NCBI GenBank assembly: GCA_031271275.1
Contig: JAISWA010000263.1
Location: 1-15,351 of the forward strand
Origin: Clostridiales bacterium
Lineage (GTDB): Bacteria > Bacillota > Clostridia > Lachnospirales > WQUN01
Length of the DNA stretch: 15,351 bases
Reading direction: 5' to 3'
In this document: piece by piece, positions 1 through 5,329 of the stretch
How the letters are laid out: each line of letters opens with the position of its first letter
How positions within the stretch are numbered: position 1 is the stretch's first letter
Made by a program: the position numbers and the translations under genes
The notes under the pieces: generated by a model
What the model was told of the DNA's origin: nothing
Databases searched by the model: none
What the model saw: only the letters and a program-made list of their open reading frames with translations

Positions 1-33
1 AGCAAATCTTTAGCAAATCGTTAGCAAATCGTC
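1..33. repeat. 11-bp tandem repeat at window edge
   Basis: Three head-to-tail copies of an 11-bp unit close to AGCAAATCGTT, with one or two base differences. The array is probably cut by the left edge of the window. No function is apparent. Confidence 0.6.
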
Positions 34-40
34 AGCTATT

Positions 41-67
41 AAAAGCCGTCCCTCGTGGACGGCTTTT
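41..67. terminator. Intrinsic terminator-like hairpin
   Basis: A perfect 10-bp stem, AAAAGCCGTC pairing with GACGGCTTTT (41-50 with 58-67), extends by one more C-G pair around a 5-base loop. The right arm ends in four T residues. It could terminate a rightward gene lying left of the window. The T-run is short, and A-rich bases on the other arm make some leftward activity possible. Confidence 0.55.
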
Positions 68-89
68 ATGTTGCGGGGATATTGCAACT

Positions 90-217
90 GTCATTCTGAG
101 CGCAGCGAAGAATCTTATAACGCCGCCTGTCATTTAATGCAATCTGTCATTCTGAGCGTAGCGAAGAATCTTATAACGCATAAAGCAAAAGATTCTTCGC
201 CTGCGGCTCAGAATGAC
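90..217. repeat. Hairpin-forming dispersed repeat (two direct arms plus one inverted arm)
   Basis: A 25-bp core starting GTCATTCTGAGCG and ending GCGAAGAATC occurs directly at 90-114 and 146-170, each followed by TTATAACGC. An inverted 27-bp copy lies at 191-217 (GATTCTTCG...CTCAGAATGAC). Copies two and three can fold into a hairpin with a 20-base loop (171-190). The same layout recurs at 15095-15270, and a single inverted copy lies at 7914-7938. Translated, the core gives the SERSEES / ILSVAKN peptides typical of spurious ORFs in repeats, so I do not call a gene here. Confidence 0.85.
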
Positions 218-306
218 GGCAGCCGACCCGGGCGGGGCAGCATTTGCGCGAGTCCCGCTTTTTTCATTTGCGCAATAAAAACAAAACCCTCGCCCCTGAC
301 ACATAA
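218..306. other. Intergenic stretch with no supported gene
   Basis: Between the hairpin repeat and the ugpC terminator I see only the nonamer CATTTGCGC twice and a weak 5-bp stem (232-236 with 254-258) followed by T residues. There is no credible ribosome binding site or coding sequence. Positions 1-358 as a whole hold repeats and terminators only. Confidence 0.6.
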
Positions 307-342
307 AAAAATGCGCCTTCCAATTTGGCAAGGCGCATTTTT
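307..342 (-). terminator. Terminator of the ABC ATPase gene
   Basis: A perfect 13-bp stem, AAAAATGCGCCTT (307-319) with AAGGCGCATTTTT (330-342), and a 10-base loop. It lies 17 bases beyond the leftward stop codon at 359-361. Read leftward it ends in a run of U residues, as expected of a rho-independent terminator. It is symmetric enough to work in both directions. Confidence 0.85.
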
Positions 343-358
343 ATCATAAAAATTTTTC

Positions 359-1471
359 TTAGTTGGTGATAACTTTCTCCGTATCTTTGTCGAATACGTG
401 AATCTTGTTGACGTCAAGCGCAATCTTGATGCGGTCGTTGGCTTTGGCGGTGGAGCGCGGGTTGACGCGCGCCGTCAGCTGCTGACCGGAGCAGGTCAGG
501 TACAGATAAACTTCCGCGCCGAGAAGCTCGGTGACTTCTACGTCGGTTTCGATGATACTGTCTTGCGACGAGCTGATGAACATTTCCTCGTCGTGCAAAT
601 CTTCGGGGCGAATGCCCATGACGACGGTCTTGCCGTCGTAGCCGCCTTCAACGACAGCGCGGGCTTTCGATTCGGTCAGCTTAATGGGGAATTCGCCGAA
701 AAGCAGGTACACGCCGTTGTCGCGTTTTTCCACGGTGGCGTCAAGAAGGTTCATCTGCGGGGAGCCGATGAAACCGGCTACGAACAGATTGTCGGGTTTG
801 TTGTACAGGTTAACCGGGGAATCCACTTGCTGTATAACGCCGTCTTTCATGACGACGATACGCGTCCCGAGGGTCATAGCTTCGGTCTGGTCATGGGTGA
901 CGTAGATGAAAGTGGTTTGCAGACGTTGGTGAAGCTTGGTGATTTCGGTACGCATCTGCACGCGCAGTTTCGCGTCGAGGTTGGAAAGCGGTTCGTCCAT
1001 GAGGAATACGCGAGGCTCGCGAACGATGGCGCGACCCATGGCGACGCGTTGGCGCTGCCCGCCGGAAAGCGCTTTGGGCTTGCGGTCAAGCAGGTGCTCG
1101 ATACCCAAAATATTCGCGGCTTCGTGTACGCGCCTGTCGATTTCCGGCTTGGGGGTTTTGCGGAGCTTTAAGCCGAACGCCATATTGTCGTAGACGCTCA
1201 TGTGCGGGTACAGCGCGTAGTTTTGGAAAACCATCGCGATGTCGCGGTCTTTAGGCGCAATGTCGTTCATCAGCTTATCGCCTATGTAAAGCTCGCCTTC
1301 GGTTATTTCTTCAAGCCCTGCAATCATACGCAGCGTAGTGGTCTTGCCGCAGCCGGAGGGCCCGACCAAAATGAGGAATTCCTTGTCGTCAATGTCCATG
1401 TTGAAATCAGTAACGGCAACAAAACCGTTGGGGTATTTCTTTACAACGTTTTTAAGCTTTAAGCTTGCCAT
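359..1471 (-). CDS. ugpC: Carbohydrate ABC transporter ATP-binding protein, MsmX/UgpC/MalK family
   Basis: A 370-residue ATPase that would power an ABC importer for sugars or glycerol phosphate from the cytoplasmic face. Visible motifs: Walker A GPSGCGKT (37-44), Q-loop Gln83, signature LSGGQ (135-139), Walker B VFLMDE (155-160) and switch His193. The MalK/UgpC hallmark FIGSPQMNL sits near 234-242 and leads into a C-terminal TOBE-type regulatory domain (about 240-370). Length is normal for the family. An AAGGAGG site (1481-1487, read leftward) fixes the ATG. No permease or binding-protein gene is adjacent, so this may be a shared MsmX-type ATPase serving several importers elsewhere. The family is certain; the exact substrate and the ugpC symbol (msmX would fit equally) are not. 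Confidence 0.93.
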   Translation of the reverse strand: MASLKLKNVVKKYPNGFVAVTDFNMDIDDKEFLILVGPSGCGKTTTLRMIAGLEEITEGELYIGDKLMNDIAPKDRDIAMVFQNYALYPHMSVYDNMAFGLKLRKTPKPEIDRRVHEAANILGIEHLLDRKPKALSGGQRQRVAMGRAIVREPRVFLMDEPLSNLDAKLRVQMRTEITKLHQRLQTTFIYVTHDQTEAMTLGTRIVVMKDGVIQQVDSPVNLYNKPDNLFVAGFIGSPQMNLLDATVEKRDNGVYLLFGEFPIKLTESKARAVVEGGYDGKTVVMGIRPEDLHDEEMFISSSQDSIIETDVEVTELLGAEVYLYLTCSGQQLTARVNPRSTAKANDRIKIALDVNKIHVFDKDTEKVITN

Positions 1472-1551
1472 TTTTATTTGCCTCCTTTATATTGCCGCCG
1501 GTTTTTGCGGTTCGGTACGCCGCGCTTTACGCACGATTGAAATCAATCTGA

Positions 1552-1581
1552 ATAATACATTAAACCTGTTTATTTTGTCAT
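1552..1581 (-). promoter_or_regulatory. Candidate sigma-A promoter for the ABC ATPase gene
   Basis: Read leftward, ATGACA (-35, 1576-1581) and TATTAT (-10, 1552-1557) are separated by 18 bases, giving a leader of about 75 bases to the ATG at 1471. A 10-bp palindrome GTGTTAACAC (1629-1638) lies upstream and could be an operator. This is a match by eye only. Confidence 0.4.
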
Positions 1582-1669
1582 TGTTCAAACTTACAAAACT
1601 ATTGTTACCGTTTTGTTACATTTGTACAGTGTTAACACATTGCAACCGTAAATATCACCTCGCCCCGGC

Positions 1670-1724
1670 GGCGTTAACGAATTTTTGCCGCCGCGTTCCG
1701 GTGGCGCTAACGCATTCTTGCCGC
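1670..1724. repeat. Imperfect 22-bp direct repeat spanning the yitT stop codon
   Basis: Positions 1670-1691 and 1703-1724 share the pattern GGCG(T/C)TAACG...TTGCCGC with about four mismatches in 22 bases. The second copy contains the yitT stop codon. The first also forms a 6-bp GGCGGC/GCCGCC stem (1667-1672 with 1687-1692), but no T-run follows it leftward, so I do not call a terminator. Confidence 0.5.
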
Positions 1725-2576
1725 CTCGCCGAACCCTTCCCCGAGCACTTCGCGCACATCGGCTACAATCACGAACGCGCCAATATCCACGGAATGCACG
1801 ATGGTTTTAAGCATGACAAGTTCCTTTGCAGAGACGACGCACAGCAGTACGTTCCGCTCCTTTCCGGTGAACATGCCCCGCCCGTCAAGCCCGGTCACGC
1901 CGCGTTCCAGATGCTGCAGGATTTCCCCTGCGATTTCGTCCGCTTTGTCGGAAATCACAAACGCCGCCTTTGAAAAATTCAACCCTTCCAATAACGTGTC
2001 GGTGGCTTTGCTTGAGACAAACACGGTAATGACCGCGTACAGCGCCGCGCTTGGGCCGAAGGCAAGGAAACCGGCTGAGATAATCACGGAGTCGATGACG
2101 AAAAGTATACGCGCGATGGAATGGTGCTTTATCACATGATGATGCAGTATGCTCGCGGCGAGGTCGGAACCGCCGGTGGTGGCTGACGCGCGGAACACCA
2201 ACCCGAGGCCGATCCCGCTGAACACTCCGCCGAACAGCGCGGACAGCAGCGGGTCGTCCGTCACCGCCGGAAGGAACGACGCGACATACAGCGCCGCCGA
2301 AAGAAACAGCGTGGCGAAAGCGGTCTTGATTAAAAAATCTTTGCCCATCATCTTCATACCGAGCCAAAACAGCGGAATGTTTAACGCCAGGTTGGTAGCC
2401 CACAGCGGGAAAGAAAAACCCAACCGCCCGGTATAGTCCGCGATAATAATCGCGACGCCCGTCACTCCGCCGGTCACCAACCTGTTAGGCTCAAGCAGCG
2501 TCACAATCGCGAAGGCAAGCAGCAGGTCGCCCGCCATAATCGAAATCAAATCTTTCCATTTAATATTAAATTTCAT
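1707..2576 (-). CDS. yitT: YitT family membrane protein (DUF161 plus DUF2179)
   Basis: A 289-residue integral membrane protein of unknown transport role, of a family widespread in Bacillota. The N-terminal part (about 10-195) has five or six hydrophobic segments and the family signatures NRLVTGGVTG (31-40) and ATTGGSDLA (132-140). The C-terminal part (about 200-285) matches the soluble DUF2179 domain, with FVISDKADEIAGEI and GVTGLDGRGMFTG. I chose the ATG at 2576 because AAAGGA (2584-2589, read leftward) lies 7 bases ahead and the protein then starts and ends like its relatives. A longer in-frame reading from a GTG at 2780 runs through a palindromic repeat and is very unlikely to be translated. 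The family is confident; the function is not known. The gene appears monocistronic. Confidence 0.88.
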   Translation of the reverse strand: MKFNIKWKDLISIMAGDLLLAFAIVTLLEPNRLVTGGVTGVAIIIADYTGRLGFSFPLWATNLALNIPLFWLGMKMMGKDFLIKTAFATLFLSAALYVASFLPAVTDDPLLSALFGGVFSGIGLGLVFRASATTGGSDLAASILHHHVIKHHSIARILFVIDSVIISAGFLAFGPSAALYAVITVFVSSKATDTLLEGLNFSKAAFVISDKADEIAGEILQHLERGVTGLDGRGMFTGKERNVLLCVVSAKELVMLKTIVHSVDIGAFVIVADVREVLGEGFGEAARMR

Positions 2577-2632
2577 GCCGGCATCCTTTAATGCAAATTT
2601 ACCGCGCCGCTGTTCACTGCCCTGCAGCCTGC

Positions 2633-2819
2633 CCCCGACGGCGAGGGGCGGAGTTAACCGCTCGCTAATCGTTACGCGCGCCTTCTTTTCTAAGCTCATT
2701 GCGCAGTTACGCCACAACTCACTTCGCTCAAACAGTGGCTTCACCGCGCATTCGCTAAGAAAAGTCGTGCACCGCTCCACTTAATCGCTCACGGTTTACT
2801 CCGCCCCTCGCCGTCGGGG
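2633..2819. mobile_element. MITE-like palindromic element in the yitT leader
   Basis: The ends are a perfect 22-bp inverted repeat (2633-2654 with 2798-2819, outer bases CCCCGACGGCGAGGGG). Pairing continues imperfectly almost to the centre: CTTTTCTAAGC...GCGCAG...CGCCAC on the left arm matches CTTTTCTTAGC...GCGCGG...AGCCAC in the reverse complement of the right arm. The element is thus two arms of about 90 bases, able to fold into one long hairpin. No transposase is encoded and no clear target-site duplication is visible. It lies between the likely yitT promoter and start codon, so it would be transcribed in the leader. The 2577-3026 gap otherwise holds two divergent promoters and operators. 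Confidence 0.75.
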
Positions 2820-2859
2820 AAGCGTGCGAAGCAAAAAAGCAGCACATTATTTCCGCCGG

Positions 2860-2888
2860 ATTATACACTCGCGGGAATTTTTACACAA
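2860..2888 (-). promoter_or_regulatory. Likely yitT promoter
   Basis: Read leftward: TTGTGT (-35, 2883-2888), a 17-base spacer and a perfect TATAAT (-10, 2860-2865). Transcription would begin near 2853, giving a leader of about 275 bases that contains the whole MITE-like hairpin. The -35 matches consensus only in TTG. Confidence 0.5.
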
Positions 2889-2907
2889 ATTTGCAGCATT
2901 TTCACGA

Positions 2908-2934
2908 ACGCCAAACGCGTCACGCGTTTGGCGT
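2908..2934. promoter_or_regulatory. 13-bp perfect palindrome between divergent promoters
   Basis: ACGCCAAACGCGT (2908-2920) and its exact reverse complement (2922-2934) flank one central C. It lies upstream of both the yitT -35 and the isc promoter, in an operator position for either. No T-run follows, which argues against an intrinsic terminator. Confidence 0.45.
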
Positions 2935-2940
2935 AATATT

Positions 2941-2959
2941 CCCGACTAAAATACTTGAC
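2941..2959 (+). promoter_or_regulatory. IscR-type box 1 overlapping the -35
   Basis: CCCGACTAAAATACTTGAC fits the core of the E. coli type 1 IscR site (SYYGACTRWWWYAGTCRRS) at 17 of 19 positions by eye. It overlaps the isc -35 hexamer, a location suited to repression. The consensus is from enterobacteria, so transfer to a Bacillota regulator is an inference supported by the second box and by the iscR gene itself. Confidence 0.6.
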
Positions 2960-2983
2960 ATTCTCTTTTTTAGCTGCTACATT
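2955..2983 (+). promoter_or_regulatory. Sigma-A promoter of the isc operon
   Basis: Perfect TTGACA (-35, 2955-2960), a 17-base spacer and TACATT (-10, 2978-2983). Predicted start near 2990, about 37 bases before the iscR ATG. It is among the strongest promoter matches in the window. Confidence 0.8.
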
Positions 2984-2993
2984 CTTTTCATAT

Positions 2994-3012
2994 CCCGACC
3001 AAATAACTCGGG
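2994..3012 (+). promoter_or_regulatory. IscR-type box 2 over the transcription start region
   Basis: CCCGACCAAATAACTCGGG has the half-sites CCCGA and TCGGG in palindromic arrangement and fits the type 1 IscR core with about three mismatches. It lies just downstream of the predicted start site, 53 bp (about five helical turns) after box 1, so two dimers could sit on the same face of the DNA. Confidence 0.6.
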
Positions 3013-3026
3013 AAAGGAAGGTACGT

Positions 3027-3449
3027 ATGAAAATTTCCACTCGCAGCCGGTACGGGCTGCGCGCGATGGTGGAACTCGCGTCGCAGGGCGAAAACCGGTG
3101 CATCACACTAAAAAACATCGCCGAAAAACACGGCATGTCGGAGTATTATCTGGAACAGCTCTTTGCCCCGCTTAAAAAGGCGGGCCTGGCCACTAGCGTC
3201 CGGGGGGCGCAGGGCGGGTACAAACTGGGCAAGCCCGCGGCGGAAGTTTCCGCGGGGGACGTGCTTCGCGCGTTGGAAGGCTCGCTTTCCCCGGTGGACT
3301 GCCTTGAGGACGAAAGCGCGTCCTGCGCGGCTGCCAACTGCGACAATTGCAGCACCAAAACGGTGTGGGCGCGGCTGCACGCCGGCATGAGCGAAGTATT
3401 GGACACGATCCGCCTTTCGGAACTCGCGGCGGAATCGGATGCTGTTTAG
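3027..3449 (+). CDS. iscR: Rrf2-family regulator of iron-sulfur cluster genes, IscR-like
   Basis: A 140-residue winged-helix repressor that probably senses Fe-S status through a bound cluster and controls its own operon. The N-terminus MKISTRSRYGLRAMVELA and the recognition region ISEYYLEQLF-like (38-47) with VRGAQGGYKL (58-67) are typical Rrf2. The cluster-binding loop has C92, C100, C105 and C108. E. coli IscR uses C92, C98, C104 and H107, so spacing differs and a Cys stands near the His position. The ATG at 3027 is preceded by AAAGGAAGG and is preferred over an in-frame upstream start inside the promoter. Two matching operator boxes upstream support autoregulation. It begins the iscR-iscS-iscU operon, with 26 bases to iscS. 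CymR-like or other Rrf2 roles are less likely given this context. Confidence 0.9.
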   Translation: MKISTRSRYGLRAMVELASQGENRCITLKNIAEKHGMSEYYLEQLFAPLKKAGLATSVRGAQGGYKLGKPAAEVSAGDVLRALEGSLSPVDCLEDESASCAAANCDNCSTKTVWARLHAGMSEVLDTIRLSELAAESDAV

Positions 3450-3475
3450 CGCGGCTATGACAGAGGGGTTTTCAT

Positions 3476-4684
3476 ATGCAAAAACATAATTTATACCTTG
3501 ATAACGCGGCTACCACGCCGCTGCATCCCGACGCGCTCGCGGCGATGATGCCGTTCCTCACCGAGCGTTACGGCAACCCGTCCGGGATTTACGACTACGC
3601 GAGGGAAACCAAAAAATCCGTCGATGAAGCCCGCCGCCAAATCGCCGCGGGCATCAACGCGAAACCGGAGGAAATCTTCTTCACCTGCGGCGGGACGGAA
3701 GCCGACAACTGGGCCATCAAAGGCGCGGCGGAAGCCCGTTGGGACAAGGCGCGGCATATCATCACCTCGGCAATAGAGCATCACGCCGTGCTGCACACCT
3801 GCCAGTACCTTGAGAAGCGCGGCTATTCCGTCACCTATCTGCCGGTGGACGAGAACGGGACGGTTTCGCCGGAGTCCGTCGAGAAAGCGATACGCCCCGA
3901 CACCGCGTTGGTTTCCGTCATGCTCGCCAACAACGAAGTCGGCACGGTGGAGCCTGTTTCCGCCATCGGGGAAATCACCCGCAAACACGGCGTGTTGCTC
4001 CACACCGACGCGGTGCAGGCAGCGGGGCACATACCCATCGACGTGGAAGCGCTAAACGCGGATTTGCTGACCGTCTCCGCCCATAAGTTTTACGGGCCCA
4101 AGGGCGTAGGCGCGCTTTATATAAAGAAAGGCGTGCGCATCGCGCAGTTTATGCACGGCGGCGCGCAGGAAAACAACCGCCGCGCCGGTACGGAAAACGT
4201 GGCGGGCATTGTGGGAATGGGAAAGGCGTTTTCCATCGCGGCGCAGGAACTCCCCGGGGAATACGCGAGGGTTTCCGCCCTGCGGGATAGGCTTATCAGC
4301 GGTATTGAAGCCACAATCCCCCACGCGAAGCTCAACGGTCACCGCCATGACCGCTTACCGGGCAACGTCAATTTCAGCTTCGCGTTTATCGAAGGCGAGT
4401 CGCTGCTGCTGCTGCTCGACATGCAGGGCTGCCGCGCCTCCAGCGGCTCGGCGTGTTCGTCCGGTTCGCTCGACCCTTCGCATGTGCTGATGGCAATGGG
4501 CATCCCCCACGAAAAAGCCCACGGCTCCATACGGTTTACGTTGGGCAGGCACAACACCGGGGCGGACGTGGACGCGCTGCTTGAAATTTTGCCGCCGATG
4601 ATTGCGCGGCTGCGGGAAATGTCGCCGCTTTACGAAGATTTTATAACTGGGAAGGGGCAGGTATGGAATACAGCGAAAAAGTAA
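3476..4684 (+). CDS. iscS: Cysteine desulfurase, NifS/IscS type
   Basis: A 402-residue PLP enzyme that converts cysteine to alanine and hands persulfide sulfur to the IscU scaffold in the cytoplasm. Visible features: YLDNAATTPLHP at the start, EHHAV with the PLP-stacking His103, ANNEVGTVEP (151-160), TDAVQAAG with Asp178 and Gln181, the PLP lysine Lys204 in SAHKFYGPKG, RAGTEN (236-241) and the sulfur-carrying Cys327 in SGSACSSGS on a long mobile loop, as in the IscS/NifS (group I) branch. Length is normal. AGAGGGG precedes the ATG. The last 22 bases overlap iscU, so translation of the two is probably coupled. NifS versus IscS naming cannot be settled by sequence alone; no nitrogen-fixation genes are nearby, favouring housekeeping use. 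Confidence 0.95.
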   Translation: MQKHNLYLDNAATTPLHPDALAAMMPFLTERYGNPSGIYDYARETKKSVDEARRQIAAGINAKPEEIFFTCGGTEADNWAIKGAAEARWDKARHIITSAIEHHAVLHTCQYLEKRGYSVTYLPVDENGTVSPESVEKAIRPDTALVSVMLANNEVGTVEPVSAIGEITRKHGVLLHTDAVQAAGHIPIDVEALNADLLTVSAHKFYGPKGVGALYIKKGVRIAQFMHGGAQENNRRAGTENVAGIVGMGKAFSIAAQELPGEYARVSALRDRLISGIEATIPHAKLNGHRHDRLPGNVNFSFAFIEGESLLLLLDMQGCRASSGSACSSGSLDPSHVLMAMGIPHEKAHGSIRFTLGRHNTGADVDALLEILPPMIARLREMSPLYEDFITGKGQVWNTAKK

Positions 4685-5091
4685 TGGACCATTTTATGAA
4701 CCCGCGCAACGTGGGCGAAATCGAAGGCGCCAGCGGTATAGGGACGGTGGGCAACGCCAAGTGCGGCGATATTATGCGCGTGTTCCTGCAAATCGGCGAA
4801 GACGGCGTGATACAAGACGCGAAGTTTAAAACCTTCGGCTGCGGCGCGGCGGTGGCGACTTCAAGCATGGCAACCGAGCTTGTGAAGGGTAAGTCTATTC
4901 AGGAAGCGTTGGAAATCACGAACAAAACCGTAATGGAAGCGCTTGACGGCTTGCCCCCGGTTAAAATCCACTGTTCGTGCCTCGCGGAGGAAGCGCTGCA
5001 CGCCGCGCTTTGGGATTACGCGCAAAAAAACAGTATCACCATCGAGGGGTTGACTCCGCCCAAGGAAGTCCATCACGACGGGAACGAATAA
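4663..5091 (+). CDS. iscU: Iron-sulfur cluster scaffold protein IscU/NifU N-terminal type
   Basis: A 142-residue scaffold on which [2Fe-2S] and [4Fe-4S] clusters are built before transfer to apoproteins. The start MEYSEKVMDHFMNPRNVG is diagnostic. Ligand residues are visible: Cys34 with Asp36 in NAKCGD, Cys60 in FKTFGCGAA, and His103-Cys104 in KIHCSCLAEEAL. An extra Cys106 follows, as in NifU-like clostridial forms. There is no NifU C-terminal domain; the length is that of stand-alone IscU. It overlaps the end of iscS, and no hscA, hscB or fdx gene follows, so this is the minimal clostridial version of the ISC system. The operon ends here; the pilus promoter lies 44 bases downstream and no convincing terminator separates them. 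Confidence 0.95.
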   Translation: MEYSEKVMDHFMNPRNVGEIEGASGIGTVGNAKCGDIMRVFLQIGEDGVIQDAKFKTFGCGAAVATSSMATELVKGKSIQEALEITNKTVMEALDGLPPVKIHCSCLAEEALHAALWDYAQKNSITIEGLTPPKEVHHDGNE

Positions 5092-5126
5092 TTTCTCGCG
5101 CCCGGCGAAGTCACACGCCCGCTTAT

Positions 5127-5164
5127 TATTACAGTTGTCAATTCACGATAGCGCAACTGTAATA
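5127..5164 (+). promoter_or_regulatory. Pilus operon promoter embedded in an 11-bp inverted repeat
   Basis: TTGTCA (-35, 5135-5140), a 17-base spacer and TGTAAT (-10, 5158-5163) each match consensus in five of six bases. The hexamers overlap the arms of a perfect inverted repeat, TATTACAGTTG (5127-5137) and CAACTGTAATA (5154-5164), with 16 bases between. Outer bases CCCGC (5118-5122) and GCGGG (5167-5171) extend the symmetry. By symmetry a weaker leftward promoter (TTGCGC, 17, TGTAAT) exists on the other strand. Confidence 0.6.
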
Positions 5165-5329
5165 CTGCGGGCTGCGGTTTTATTTTCGCGGGAATACCCG
5201 CTTTGCAAATTCCGCTAAAATTCGACAAAAAGTATAAATTGAGATGAAACAGCTTGGGACTGTTACTAATAGAAGGGCGTGGTAATATTTTCAATAAGGA
5301 AATGAATTAAGAACGGCACAGGTGTTAAC
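5165..5329 (+). other. Long leader of the pilus operon
   Basis: About 160 bases between the predicted start site and pilB. It holds a small GCGGG/CCCGC hairpin (5188-5201) and an AACAG/CTGTT hairpin (5248-5264). One frame from about 5250 to 5310 reads SLGLLLIEGRGNIFNKEMN before a stop, and an ATG at 5244 in another frame begins MKQLG; both recall the start of a PilB N-terminal domain. I found no c-di-GMP-I or -II riboswitch consensus and no other riboswitch I know. Confidence 0.4.

Noticed and set aside
68..349. A 93-codon open frame over the left repeats
   Set aside because: It is translated hairpin repeat DNA (SERSEES and ILSVAKN peptides) with no ribosome site.
398..1171. A 257-codon rightward frame opposite the ABC ATPase gene
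   Set aside because: It is the antisense shadow of a clear ATPase gene with no ribosome site or family resemblance.
2577..2780. 68-residue in-frame extension of YitT from a GTG
   Set aside because: It crosses the palindromic element and lacks a ribosome site; AAAGGA supports the ATG at 2576.
2955..3026. Upstream in-frame start for iscR
   Set aside because: It would begin in the -35 hexamer and add residues absent from Rrf2 proteins; AAAGGAAGG supports the ATG at 3027.
5165..5329. A c-di-GMP riboswitch in the pilus leader
   Set aside because: None of the conserved GEMM-I or class II motifs is recognisable.
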